Source: Notolepis coatsorum
Taxonomy: Eukaryota; Chordata; Actinopteri; Aulopiformes; Paralepididae
Assembly (NCBI GenBank): GCA_963971535.1
Contig: OZ020594.1
Coordinates: forward strand, 118,207,127-118,271,126
Reading direction: 5' to 3'
Length of the DNA: 64,000 nt
A program made the position numbers and the translations under genes. Numbering within the stretch: the first letter of the stretch is position 1; each line of letters begins with the position of its first letter. Under the pieces are notes generated by a model. It saw only the letters and a program-made list of their open reading frames with translations, ran no database searches and was not told where the DNA came from. Below, one piece after another: positions 24,043 through 34,553 of the stretch.

Positions 24043-27000
24043 TTGAAACTTGATCCCAACGGCCCCGAGCCATCCCTCCTAGACCTGGCCGCTTTCCTCG
24101 CAAGGGAAGTTAGCAGCCTACGACTGGACACATTCGTGTGGAGTGGATCTAGCCCAAGAGATGGACCTCGGAGGTCCAACGATAACCGCCGGTCAGTGAC
24201 CGTTATGCACCAGGCTGAGTCAGTGCCGCAGCACAAGAACCACAGCACCCCCCAGACCAAGGGGAAGTGGAAGATTGTATGCCAGTACTGTGAAAAGGAA
24301 CATTGGCTGTCTCAATGTGACACTTTCAAGAAGCTGACCGCTGACGAGGTGAGTCAGTGGATCAAAGCCAACCGCCGCTGCTTCCGCTGCGCGCGCAGCC
24401 ATATGGCAGCTGAGTGCCGCTTAAAGAAAAGATGCAGCAAGTGCGACGGCGCCCACTTGGAGGTCCTACACGACAGCAACAAGAAGAAACCCGTACCCCC
24501 AAGCAGCTCGAGAGTGAACGTCATGTACATAGACCCTGCGAAGAGCGGGAGCTCCCGAGTGCTCTTGAAGGTGGTCCGAGTGATCTTAAGCTACGAGGAC
24601 AAGGTCATGGACACTTACGCCGTCCTAGACGATGGGTCCGAAAAGACTCTCCTCCTCGCATCCGCCGCAGCCCGGCTGGGTCTGCGGGGGAGCGAAGAAA
24701 CAATGACAATCCGTACCATTAGAAGAGACCTGAAGACCATAAAGGGTGAAAATGTCTCCTTCACGATAGCAGCGGTCGGGCAGCCCGAGAAGCAGTATAG
24801 CATCACTAACGCCTTCACCAGCCACGACATAGGCCTGTCACAGTACACCTACCCCATCCCAAAGCTGATGGAAAAATACGTGCACCTACGTCAACTACCT
24901 ATACCGCTCATCGACGATGCCACCCCGACCCTGCTCATAGGATCCGACCACGCACACCTCATCGTCCCAACGGACCGGGTCCACATCGGGCCCAGAGGCT
25001 GTCCAGCAGCGGTCGAGACCCGCCTGGGTTGGACACTACAAGGCCCCCTCTCCGGGTCTCCCAACCGACCGACAGCCACTCGCTGTCTCTACTCGAGGAT
25101 AAACGAAGAAGACACCACCCTCTTACAGCACGTCGAGAGGCTATGGACATTAGACGCGATGCCCTTTAAGAATGAAAAGAAACTTGTTCGCTCAAAGGAA
25201 GACACTTATGCCATAACCCTCCTCGAGCAGAGGACAAAGAGAGTCGAGGTCAATGGAGTGATGAGATACGCAACTCCACTCATGAGGCAAGAGGGTATGC
25301 CCACCCTCCACGCCCCAAAAGAAGCGACAGAGCGATATCTACTGAACACCGAGCGGCATCTAGCCAAAGACCCCACTCAAGCCACTGTGTACCGCGCTGA
25401 GATCGACAAGCTGATCACAGCGGGACACATAAAGAAAATTGACATTCAAGAGGCCGACCAGACGATCGAATCTTGGTACGTGCCCCACCACAAGGTCCAC
25501 CACAACGGCAAGGATCGCATTGTATTCAACTGCAGCTACCAGATCGGACTACAGAATCTGAATAAAGAACTCTTGCCCGGCCCAACACTCGGCCCCTCTC
25601 TCCTCGGCGTACTACTACGTTTCCGCCAAGACAAGGTGGCCATCAGCGGCGACATCAAAGGGATGTTCCTGCAGGTGAGACTAGTGGAGGAGGACAAGCC
25701 CTTGCTGCGGTTCCTATGGAGAGAGAGGATCAAAGATGAGCAACCATCCATCTACCAATGGGAGGTCCTCCCCTTCGGAACCACATGCAGCCCATGCTGT
25801 GCTACGTTCGCACTGCAAAAACATGTGACAGAAGACCCTGAAGCTGACGAGGAGGTCAGACAAAGTGTAGAGAGGAGTTTCTACGTGGACAACTGTCTGC
25901 AAAGCGTCTCGACGCCAGAAGAAGCCGAAGCCCTCCTACTCAAGCTCCGCGCCTCACTGATCAAAGGCGGCTTTGATCTCCGGCAGTGGGCCAGCAGTGA
26001 CCCTCAAGTACTTCGCAGCCTCTCCCCAGAGACAAAGGCAGCAAGCAGCGAGACCTGGATGGCGACCACCCCAGGTGAAGCACAGGAAATGACATTGGGC
26101 CTAGTCTGGCGCTTCAAAACAGACTCGCTCCATTACAAATACACACCCCTGACCACGGAGCAGGGAAGGTCGACCCCTCTACCGACCACCAGACGGAGCG
26201 TATACAGAACACTCGCAAGTCAATATGACCCGCTGGGGTGTATCCTACCTTACACCACTCGGGCGAAAATGATTGTACGAGAGCTGTGGGACAAGGAACA
26301 GGGCTGGGACGACCCCATACCCGACCACCTAGCTTCCACCTGGAGAGAGTGGGAGAGAGAACTCAGCTCGCTCCAAGATGTGAACATACGCCGAAGCTAC
26401 TTCCCACCCACAGTGCGGCTGGAGACGTGCCAGATGGACCTGCACGTCTTCAGCGACGCCTCAGAAGTGGCCTACGGTTCGGTGGCTTACTTGCGGGCCC
26501 GAGAGGAGAGAGGAGAAATACACACAGCCTTCATCCTGGCTCGCTCAAGGATAGCCCCCCGCAAGCAACAATCGATCCCGCGTCTAGAGCTCTGCGCAGC
26601 TCTGGTAGGCGCGCAACTCGCCACGTTAATCCAACGTGAACTCACCATCCCGGTGCAAAGAACAATATTGTGGTCAGACTCCATGACCGTACTCACATGG
26701 ATCCAGTCCGATTCTTGTAGATACAAGGTCTTCGTGGGAGTCAGAATCACAGAGATTCAAGACCTAGTAGGATCAGCGTGCTGGAGGTACGTGGACACGA
26801 AACAGAACCCAGCCGATGTCATCACACGGGGGATGTCCCTAGATGACCTCACACGTCACAATATCTACAGTGACGGTCCTGAGTTCCTCAAGCTCCCGGA
26901 GGAAGAGTGGCCTACCCCCACCCCTCGGGAGGCTAGTCAAGAGGAGGCAGAGATCAAGAAATCTATGTTCTGTGGGTTGACGCACACCCCAGTCCCCACT

Positions 27001-27519
27001 GACCCTAACATAGACGACTGCCTCACCTTTGGGAGTGCGCAGCTAAAGACATTCCTGTGGCACCACCCTGAGGTTCCCCCCACTACCGACATTGACGCAT
27101 CGAACTACGCAGAGGCAGAACTCCTTCTGCTACAGCGAGCCCAAAGAGACTCGTTCCCCGACGAGCTAGACTGCCTGCAGGGAACAAAGCCAATCCCGTC
27201 AGACAGCAGACTGCTCCACTTGGCCCCCGAGCGCGACACCCATGGCCTCATCAGGGTGGGTGGTCGTCTGAGACGGGCCCCGGACTTAACGGATGACGTC
27301 AAGTTTCCTATAGTCCTCAACAGCCGACACAAGGTCACCGAGCTCATCATAAAGAAATACGACGAGGATGTGCACCACGCTGGGGCAGAGAGAGTCTTCG
27401 CTGAGATCCGACGTCGCTATTGGATACTGAACGGAAGAGAAGCAGTACGTCGCTTCCAGCAGACTCGTCTAGACTGTCGCAAGTGGCGAGCACAACGCCC
27501 TCGAGTACGTCTCAAGTGA
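24043..27519 (+). CDS. BEL/Pao gag C-terminus-pol polyprotein, integrase truncated
   Basis: An uninterrupted frame of 1158 codons. Its first codon is TTG just after the LINE tail, so the true start lies upstream in gag. It has three zinc knuckle-like motifs (C80-C92 CQYCEKEHWLSQC; C113-C125; C131-H143) and an aspartic protease with DDGS at 196-199. The reverse transcriptase (about 450-700) has ISGDIKGMFLQV, LPFGTTCSP and YVDN near 615, then RNase H (about 800-930) with SDASEVAYGSVAYL and WSDSMTVLTW. The start of integrase has HHAGAERVFAEIRRRYW and LDCRKWRA. It stops at 27519, where the rest of integrase should begin. Protease, RT and RNase H look intact and could act in cis or trans, but integration functions are lost. 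Confidence 0.9.
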   Translation: MKLDPNGPEPSLLDLAAFLAREVSSLRLDTFVWSGSSPRDGPRRSNDNRRSVTVMHQAESVPQHKNHSTPQTKGKWKIVCQYCEKEHWLSQCDTFKKLTADEVSQWIKANRRCFRCARSHMAAECRLKKRCSKCDGAHLEVLHDSNKKKPVPPSSSRVNVMYIDPAKSGSSRVLLKVVRVILSYEDKVMDTYAVLDDGSEKTLLLASAAARLGLRGSEETMTIRTIRRDLKTIKGENVSFTIAAVGQPEKQYSITNAFTSHDIGLSQYTYPIPKLMEKYVHLRQLPIPLIDDATPTLLIGSDHAHLIVPTDRVHIGPRGCPAAVETRLGWTLQGPLSGSPNRPTATRCLYSRINEEDTTLLQHVERLWTLDAMPFKNEKKLVRSKEDTYAITLLEQRTKRVEVNGVMRYATPLMRQEGMPTLHAPKEATERYLLNTERHLAKDPTQATVYRAEIDKLITAGHIKKIDIQEADQTIESWYVPHHKVHHNGKDRIVFNCSYQIGLQNLNKELLPGPTLGPSLLGVLLRFRQDKVAISGDIKGMFLQVRLVEEDKPLLRFLWRERIKDEQPSIYQWEVLPFGTTCSPCCATFALQKHVTEDPEADEEVRQSVERSFYVDNCLQSVSTPEEAEALLLKLRASLIKGGFDLRQWASSDPQVLRSLSPETKAASSETWMATTPGEAQEMTLGLVWRFKTDSLHYKYTPLTTEQGRSTPLPTTRRSVYRTLASQYDPLGCILPYTTRAKMIVRELWDKEQGWDDPIPDHLASTWREWERELSSLQDVNIRRSYFPPTVRLETCQMDLHVFSDASEVAYGSVAYLRAREERGEIHTAFILARSRIAPRKQQSIPRLELCAALVGAQLATLIQRELTIPVQRTILWSDSMTVLTWIQSDSCRYKVFVGVRITEIQDLVGSACWRYVDTKQNPADVITRGMSLDDLTRHNIYSDGPEFLKLPEEEWPTPTPREASQEEAEIKKSMFCGLTHTPVPTDPNIDDCLTFGSAQLKTFLWHHPEVPPTTDIDASNYAEAELLLLQRAQRDSFPDELDCLQGTKPIPSDSRLLHLAPERDTHGLIRVGGRLRRAPDLTDDVKFPIVLNSRHKVTELIIKKYDEDVHHAGAERVFAEIRRRYWILNGREAVRRFQQTRLDCRKWRAQRPRVRLK

Positions 27520-27880
27520 TGTAGCAGATGTCGACCCAGTCACCCCCAACACTCTCTTGATGGAGCGGCTGGACCCCGCGCTTCCACAGACGGTGTACAG
27601 ACCCGAAGAAGCGAACGGCCGAAGAATGTGGAGGTACAGTCAAATATTGGCTGACAAGTTTTGGAACAGTTTCCTCCTCCACTACCTACCGTCTCTCCAA
27701 ACCCGCCAGAAATGGGTAAAGGATAGAGACAACTTACAAGTGGACACAGTCGTTATGATCATAGACCAGTCACTACCCCGAGCTATGTGGCCGGCCGGCC
27801 GCGTAAGCAGAGTGATCACTGGTGCCGACGGAAAGGTCAGAGCGGCAGAAGTTATTGTCCACGGGCGGACCTACACCTGA
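27520..27880 (+). pseudogene. BEL/Pao integrase C-terminal tail after internal deletion
   Basis: In another frame, sequence from about 27490 reads LEYVSSDVADVDPVTPN, LMERLDPALPQTVY, then KWVKDRDNLQVDTVV and GRVSRVITGADGKVRAAEV. This is the conserved C-terminal domain that follows integrase in BEL/Pao pol. The D,D-35-E catalytic core expected between it and the zinc-binding region is absent. About 250-300 codons are missing at the junction near 27485-27500, which also shifts the frame. Confidence 0.8.
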
Positions 27881-28050
27881 CCCGTGGCGAGGCTGATAGA
27901 GTTGCCGAGGCTCCCTGACTCCCCTGATGACGATCATGACCCACTGACTTTATAGATTGCCCTACTCCCCACAACAGACATTGAGCAGTTGACTGGACTA
28001 TTAATCTGTCTTCCTTTAACTAATTAGGTGCGGACTAATTAGGAGGCGGC

Positions 28051-29354
28051 TGTTGTGAAGGGCCAGATTAAACTGAGAGTCTACCTTTATTGTTTGATAT
28101 ACTTTGTATATTATTTATATATATACACGGAATATCCCTTTACCTGCGTTCAGACCAGAGTAATATTCGCTCTCCTATTGGACAGCGCCCCCAGGCGCCA
28201 GCGCGCAAGCCCCCAACGGCAAGTTCAAAGACAACTGCAGGCATGTCGGAACATGCCCGGAGTCAGCGTAGTGATACGAGACAAGGACTGAGGTTGGGAC
28301 TAGATATTCACTTAAGTATAAAATACGGCGCAGGTGTGAACAGCAGCAGTTCGTCTAAGTAGCTGTTCATCAAGTTCGGTAAAACAGTGAAGTGAGCAAC
28401 CTTGCGTCTAAACAGAGCATTGAGAACCGCGTGCGAATAGAATGGTAAAAGTGTCAGAGTTTAATGAAGTAATGTTGAGTTCGACTTAATCTAATGTGAA
28501 GTAAATAGTCGATCATTTATTGTATATCGTGCGGCCACAGTTCTTTCGTGTGTAGCATTACCCAGCGGTTCGTCGTGTCTTTAGCTAGTGTACTTAACCA
28601 GGCTGTGTGGCCTAAATACGTCGCCCACACCCGAGGAGTCCTAGGTGGAGAACCGTTGGACATGTACACAGGAGAATCAGCGTCGGCGATTGCAGAACCA
28701 TTCCTGGTTGGATTATATTGATTTGGGACGTGACCACCGGAGAAGAGCATCGTTGATTTCCACTATCGTTTGGGATTCAACCTCGTGAGGATTACAACTC
28801 GGGCCTGCCTCGTGGACGGGGCTGGCTAGCTGTCATCAATGCTGTCGGGCATTTGGATTACAATTATTGCTTTTGCTGCTGATCAAGGGAGTTTACAAGG
28901 ACCGACTCCTGTACCTGGACTCTCTTTATTCCTCCTTGAATCAGACGGAGTACCCGAACATTCCTCTACCCTCCAGGCCTTACACCCCGGAGGGAACCCA
29001 TTGTCTCCAGTCGGTACCAGTGTTGCCCTATATAATTGCTACTATACAACAGGTGGCGTCAACTTAGACCCATCGTAGGATTCCTGCTATTCTTAGTGAC
29101 TTATGCTCTTGACTGACTTTACGTATATTCTTCGCCATACAAGCGCGACCCTAATTCTCATTCTGTAACCTAACGTTGCCTAATAATAATAAATTACCCT
29201 CAAATACTATTTCTGTGTCAATGCCGTGTTCTTGTGGGTGTTCACCATCTATATTTGATGTACTGTCTGGCCAGTAATTAAAGTACATAACTAGCAGTGG
29301 TTTAATCTATCACAATCTTTAATACAGTCAGGGTTTTGTAACCCCTCAGTTACA
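28051..29354 (+). repeat. BEL/Pao 3' LTR
   Basis: 1304 bp, the same ends and length as the 5' LTR. It differs at about seven sites, for example GTCTACC for GTATACC near the start. A weak purine-rich tract (AGGAGGCGG) lies just upstream, where a polypurine tract is expected. Confidence 0.93.
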
Positions 29355-30845
29355 CAAAGTGTGGGACTTATCAATTTGAACTTGTGCTTGACTTTGTGCT
29401 TATATCTACGCACAGCTCGGAGCATGCGTAGCTGGCGCCCGGTGGTAGAATATGTTTACAACGCGGAAAATAAGCACTGACTGCGCTTCGCATATAACTC
29501 AGCTCGTTATTATTTTGCGCATAGATTGCACAAATACGGGAACGCTTTGATTATATTTAAAAGGATTTGCCATTGTTAAAAGTAATAAGTGGAACCCCGA
29601 AGCTGTAAGCAGAATACAAGTCATATGAACACCCACGAATCGTGGGCCACGATATAGTGTTCTTCCCCCTTCCTACTGTATAAGAAAGAATAAAAAACGC
29701 ATTGCAACGAGAACAGAGGTTATTTGTTGAGTGTATGTGTATTACAAAACCCTTGCAATAAATGTGTCTTAAATGAATGAAAATACATGCTCTGGATACA
29801 GAGCATATATCGTGTGGGTGATATCATGACTTGTAATCTGCTTACAGAATTTCACTTATTTAGTTTTACAATGTCAAAGCCTAAATCAAAACGTTCCCGT
29901 ATTTCTGCAATCTATGCGCAAAATAATAATGATTTGAGTTCTAACAAAGAACGTATTACATGCTGGGTGGGCTGATAGAGTAAACTATGATATGAATATG
30001 ATATGATATAAGGTATACTGGTCCGTCCGCGAAGATAGCGAGGAGTCGGATAGCCATTAAATGCCATTTGAGAATTAATGCAAAGCGACGGCCTATAGCC
30101 TATACATATTATTTAATGTTTTCATAAGCGTAAAGATACAACAGCTAGATTAATGATCAAGTTAGTTTATTGTGCAGGGTTTGCAGGGCTGTGTCATGTG
30201 CTATTATATATGCGCAAGTTACTGTTGCATAATGTAGGCTATGGGCTGGCTGCTATTATATGTAATTCATATAGGCTACCTAATACCGACAACAAAATGG
30301 ATTGTATCATATGCCGCTACACACATCATATTATACCCGGTAACCAATCCATATTCCAGCATGGTTATAATAATGACACACCAACGCGCCAAACAGACAG
30401 TGGTTAACGAACGGTCTTTATTAGTATTTTGAGCTGTCCAGGCAGAATTGCAGCAATGGTCTTAGGGAGTTGTTGATATCTGACATCACCATGTACAAGT
30501 CCGCCAGCATTTTATTTATTATCATCCGGGTTGTGTCTTCTTGGTTCGGCAGCGCCTCTGTGAACAATCTCTCAGTTTGCTCGGGTCAGTCCATTATTTC
30601 ACATCCCATGGGGGTGTGCCATTACCATATATGGATAATCGGGGCGGGTCTGGTATGCAAATACGTAAAACTGTGCACGAGCTGCAGCGTAGGATCAAAG
30701 TGATATTTATCAAGACAAGTGTGCGTACGACCTGTGTACGCATGTGTGATAAATCCAGTTTTTTTTGTGCGTACACACATTCTAAATTATGTGCTTAAGA
30801 ACAAAGATAGAACACTTTCTAAGAATTGTTGATAAATGAGGGCCC

Positions 30846-30999
30846 TGGCATTTATCATCTTGCCTAGGGACTGCAGTTGAAAACTAGCTACCCAGCCAAC
30901 ACTGGCATATTTACAGTGGTGGTACTTTGTCTCATCACTGTTGAATAATGTGCACTGTCCCCATTTAAATAAACAAAAAATATTATAAAAAAGAACACA
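30846..30999 (+). mobile_element. LINE 3' UTR fragment
   Basis: GGGACTGCAGTTGAAAACTAGC, then TAATGTGCACTGTCCC and AAATAAACAAA, is a typical fish LINE 3' UTR ending. No coding part is attached, because the DNA element ending at 30845 lies immediately upstream. Confidence 0.5.
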
Positions 31000-32083
31000 A
31001 GTGAAAACCCTTTGTCTCAGCCCCTCTGCCTAGTAGCAGCAATAGTGCAGTGGCTTAGCACCAGATTTGAAAAGGATGTGGACACGCCGGACAAAAGCAC
31101 CAAATTTTCCCCACGTGTTCCTCATCATCATAGCTTTCATTTTGGGGTAGGGGCCACGTCATCATGATGGATTTCAAGATGGCCGCCATGTAAAATCAAG
31201 GTTCTGCCCATTAATAAATATCTTGGTCCATAGCGGGCTCAATATTTGAGCGAACACAAAGGTATTGGTATCCCTGTAAACTAGAGAAGCTAAGCTTTCT
31301 ATTGGTATCATTTTCATTAAGCCCAACTGTTGGGAAGGGGGTTTTAATAGGCAATGATTCAAAATTATGTTAGATTTTCGCCTAGAAAAAACTGCCATGC
31401 TCATCTTCCAAAAGGTCCCTTGGATATTCACATGAATATATCAGAGTGCACATTGGTTTTATAGGTACCCACAAGCCTCTTCTTTCCAGACATACACTTT
31501 GTCCAACTTGCATGCTATTTGGGGCAACAATCAAGCAGGTTTGTGCATGTGGTACAAATGTGTCGAACATTCTAACAACTGCCAAAAATTTGAATGTTGG
31601 GTTAGGGTTTGTTGTTAGAATGTTGAACATAGAAGATCAATTTTTGTGTCAAACTATACATTTTCTGGGTCAATAAATGTGTTAATGCTATGAAGAATGT
31701 CACCAGATGAATATTTGTACCATTCTAACAACATATTTACATAATTTTTTACTTGTTTAACAGTCAGACATGCATGAATCGAATAGACATTTTATTAGGA
31801 TCACTCGTTACATTTATTATTATTATCATAACTCTTTAGCCCGTATAGGCGTATTTAACTGTTATGGAGATATTTTAGCGGGTCTTGTGCAGTGGTCTCG
31901 TGCCCGCGAAAATATCAGAATGTTTCATAAAAGGTCCCGCGGTATACTGGCCAGCTCTCAGTGTGCGTCTCGTGACAGCTGTCGTGGACAGCGTGATAAG
32001 GGACATGTTTAAAAAGGCAAAAAATAATATAACAGGTAAGTCAAGTGTCATTACTTTAGTTATCAAAGCTGGAATCTCTGGAC
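31000..32083. other. Unassigned repeat block with inverted partner at 39 kb
   Basis: A sequence at about 31495-31690 (with TTGTGCATGTGGTACAAATG and TTAGAATGTTGAACATAGAA) recurs in inverted orientation at 39300-39475. CCCTTTGTCTCAGC and CTCTGCCTAGTAGCAGCAA occur at both 31010 and 39475 in the same orientation. At 31914-32034 an open segment lies between an acceptor-like AATATCAG and a donor-like ACAG/GTAAGT and reads FIKGPAVYWPALSVRLVTA. Related copies at 39011 and 39206 are not open in the same frame. I do not recognise the family. Confidence 0.4.
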
Positions 32084-32459
32084 ATAAGCAATAGGGATGG
32101 GTACTGTTCACATTTGAACCGACACGGTACTGGTACCTGTGAATCGATACCGGTACCCAACGGTACCCTTTTTCGGTACTTTAGTCTCTAAAAATGTAAT
32201 CTACCTACCTCAGTCGGAAAAAAAAAATCCAAACTTCAAATAACTACACGTTCGACCGGTTTCGGCTTGCCATTGCCCCGACTGCTTTGTTGTTAAATCA
32301 AGTCAAATCCTAGGTAAGTGTATTGTAGAGGAGCCAAAGCTATATATTTAGGTTATTGTATTATATGAATGTTTATATGTTTATTTTTATAACCTTACAT
32401 TGAAACGGCATTAGGAATATTGATTGGATTTAGATAAAGTCATTGAACCGTATTATTTG

Positions 32460-32640
32460 TCATAATAGAACCTTCTAGAACATTCGTGATGTCACATTAT
32501 GATGTCATAGTCAACCATTCTAGAACATTTGTGATGTCACAGTATGCTGTCATAATGGAACATTCTAGAGCATTTGTGATGTCACAGTAAGCTGTCATAA
32601 TCAAACATTCTAGAACATTTGTGTATCTATATATATTCAA
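32460..32640 (+). promoter_or_regulatory. HSE/CRE-like array with TATA-like box
   Basis: Four units of TTCTAGAACATTTGTGATGTC-type sequence (about 32467, 32514, 32560 and 32605) lead directly to TCTATATATATT (32626-32637). Each has the palindrome TTCTAGAA (heat-shock element core TTCnnGAA), plus TGATGTCAC or a variant. A spliced-looking leader follows 20-90 bp downstream. Promoter function is inferred. Confidence 0.5.
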
Positions 32641-32649
32641 CAATTCTCT

Positions 32650-32727
32650 GTGTCTATCCTACAACACATAGACTGAAACCTGCATTTCTCAACCAAGGTG
32701 CCTTGCCTACCGTTTTGCTGTGGAAAG
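32650..32727 (+). other. Leader exon, copy 1, with GTGAGT donor
   Basis: The segment ending CCGTTTTGCTGTGGAAAG is followed at 32728 by a consensus splice donor GTGAGT. It contains no long reading frame and lies just downstream of the TATA-like box. It is about 85 percent identical by eye to 37109-37184 near the other end of the transposon. Conservation of the exon body and the presence of a donor argue for a non-coding first exon. I found no matching acceptor-coupled coding exon. Confidence 0.4.
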
Positions 32728-33889
32728 GTGAGTGTCCACAACAGCTAGCTAGCTGTTCTACTTGAATACTGAATGTTAATATTGAATCAGACAATATTGA
32801 ATACTGAATGTTAATATCAGACCATATTGTATGACAGTGAAGTTATTGAATCTTTTTGTAGTGTCTCTTTTCGGTGTTGCACTTTTTAGACGTCCCTGGC
32901 TGCGCACTTGCCTCACAGCCGACTGCAGAGATCAATATTATTAAATGTACAGCTCCGAGGACGGCTCGTTTAGGTGAAAATAAGGCTGTAGCTCATTGTC
33001 TACCTTACTACGATAGGAAAGAGGTGTCCTTTGTGTTTATTTCGCTTAAAAAAACGAAGGTTCGAACGTCCGTTCGAAGAACCCTGACGAAGTTTGAATC
33101 CCAAAAACAGGCTTCGGGGACAGCCTTACCAAACACATTATTTATATTATTCAAATGGAACTCAAACATGTTCCGTTGTGATGCCACAGTATGATGTCAT
33201 AATAGGACATTCTAGAACATTTGTGATGTCACAGTATATCAACCGATACCGATATATGCAGGGCCCCCCCCCCCCCCCAAAAAAAACGGAATAATTTCAG
33301 GTAATTAACATTACATATCTCTTGTCGTGTAATTAACACAACATTATGCATACTTTGACAATAAATAAAATAATAATTTGTTCTTACTTGCTTGCCTGGG
33401 TAAATACAGGTTAAATAAATGTAAAAAATTATAATAATAATAATTTTAAAACAGATACCGATATTTTCCGATATCACATTTTTATGCCAATATCGGCCGA
33501 TAATATCGGTCATACTGTTTACCAATCGTATATTATCGTTTTTTTTGTTCCAAGTGTTATTTTTCATTACATCACTAACAAAATAAAAGAAAAAAGAAAA
33601 ACGAAGGTTCGACTCATTTAATCAGATTAATCACTTTATTCAAATTGAGGATTTAGTTTGAGGATATATATATATATAAAAAAGAATTTATAAAAAGAAA
33701 TGAGAATTATTTATTTTTATTAAAAGAAAATTATTAAAAACGAATGTTCGAACGTCCGTTCGAAAAACCCTGACGAAGTTTGAATAACTATTCAAATTGA
33801 GGATTTAGTTTGAGGATATATAATAATAATTTTAAAAATAATATATGTTTTTTTTTTTTTATTAAAAACGAAGGTTTGGAACTCGTCAC

Positions 33890-34542
33890 AGTATGTCATA
33901 ATAGGACAATCTAGAACATTTGTGTCACAGTATGATGTCATAATAGAACATTCTAGAACATTTGTGATATCACAGTATGTCATAATAGAACATTCTAGAA
34001 CATTTGTGATGTCACAGTATGATGTCACAATAGAACATTCTAGGACATTTGTGATGTCACAGTATGATGGCATAATCAAACATTCTAGAAAATGTTTGAT
34101 GTCACAGTATGATGTCATAATAGTACATTCTAGAACATTTGTGATGTCACAGTATGATGTCATAATCAAACATTCTAGAACATTTGTGATGTCACAGATG
34201 ATGTCATAATATAACATTCTAGAACATTTGTGATGTCACAGTATGATGTCATAATCAAACATTCTAGAACATTTGTGATGTCACAGATGATGTCATAATA
34301 GAACATTCTAGAACATTTGTGTCACAGTATGATGTCATAATAGAACATTCTAGAACATTTGTGATGTCACAGTATGTCAAATAGAACATTCTAGAACATT
34401 TGTGATGTCACAGTATGATGTCATAATCAAACATTCTAGAACATTTGTGATGTCACAGTATGATGTCATAATCAAACATTCTAGAACATTTGTCATGTCA
34501 CATGATGTTATAATAGTACATTCTAGAACATTTGTGTTCTAT
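33890..34542. repeat. HSE/CRE-like minisatellite, about 15 units of 40-46 bp
   Basis: The consensus unit is AACATTCTAGAACATTTGTG followed by ATGTCACAGTATGATGTCAT and AATAG or AATCA. When AATAG precedes the next unit, the junction reads GAAcaTTCtaGAA, a perfect trimeric heat-shock element. Other junctions (CAAACATTCTAGAA) keep two perfect pentamers. Each unit also has two TGATGTCA words, one base from the CRE consensus TGACGTCA. Several units lack one half (the GTGTCACAG type). The minus-strand frame across it is only a translation of the repeat. Confidence 0.9.
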
Positions 34543-34553
34543 ATGATTTTGAG

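Larger units (their letters stand above)
20492..29359 (+). mobile_element. BEL/Pao LTR retrotransposon, nearly full length
   Basis: The element runs 20497-29354, with a perfect 5-bp target duplication CAAAG (20492-20496 and 29355-29359). Order: LTR, tRNA-Tyr primer site, gag, pol (zinc knuckles, protease, RT, RNase H, start of integrase), C-terminal integrase tail, LTR. The two 1304-bp LTRs differ at about seven positions by eye, roughly 0.5 percent, so insertion was recent. It cannot move by itself: gag is frameshifted and interrupted by a LINE tail, and the catalytic part of integrase is missing. Two related solo LTRs lie at 54771-56095 and 58201-59486. Confidence 0.92.
20423..30845. mobile_element. 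DNA element with GGGCCCTCATTTATCAAC ends, split by BEL/Pao
   Basis: GGGCCCTCATTTATCAAC at 20423 is the exact inverted complement of the end at 30845. A related internal word with GTGCGTAC occurs on both sides. About 69 bp of the element lies left of the BEL/Pao insertion and about 1.49 kb lies right of it. The right part contains a 40-bp imperfect inverted repeat (29505-29545 and 29884-29925) around GCGTTCCCGTATTTGTGCAA. No transposase is recognised. I cannot assign a superfamily because the target duplication is not clear. Confidence 0.6.

Noticed and set aside
25870..25900. YVDN instead of YVDD in the BEL reverse transcriptase as an inactivating change
   Set aside because: The second Asp to Asn form occurs in BEL/Pao reverse transcriptases as I know the family, so it is not evidence of decay by itself.
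33792..34217. A 141-codon repetitive protein (ITNVLECSIMTSYCD units)
   Set aside because: It is the minus-strand reading of the HSE minisatellite; unit lengths vary and no conserved start or product is apparent.
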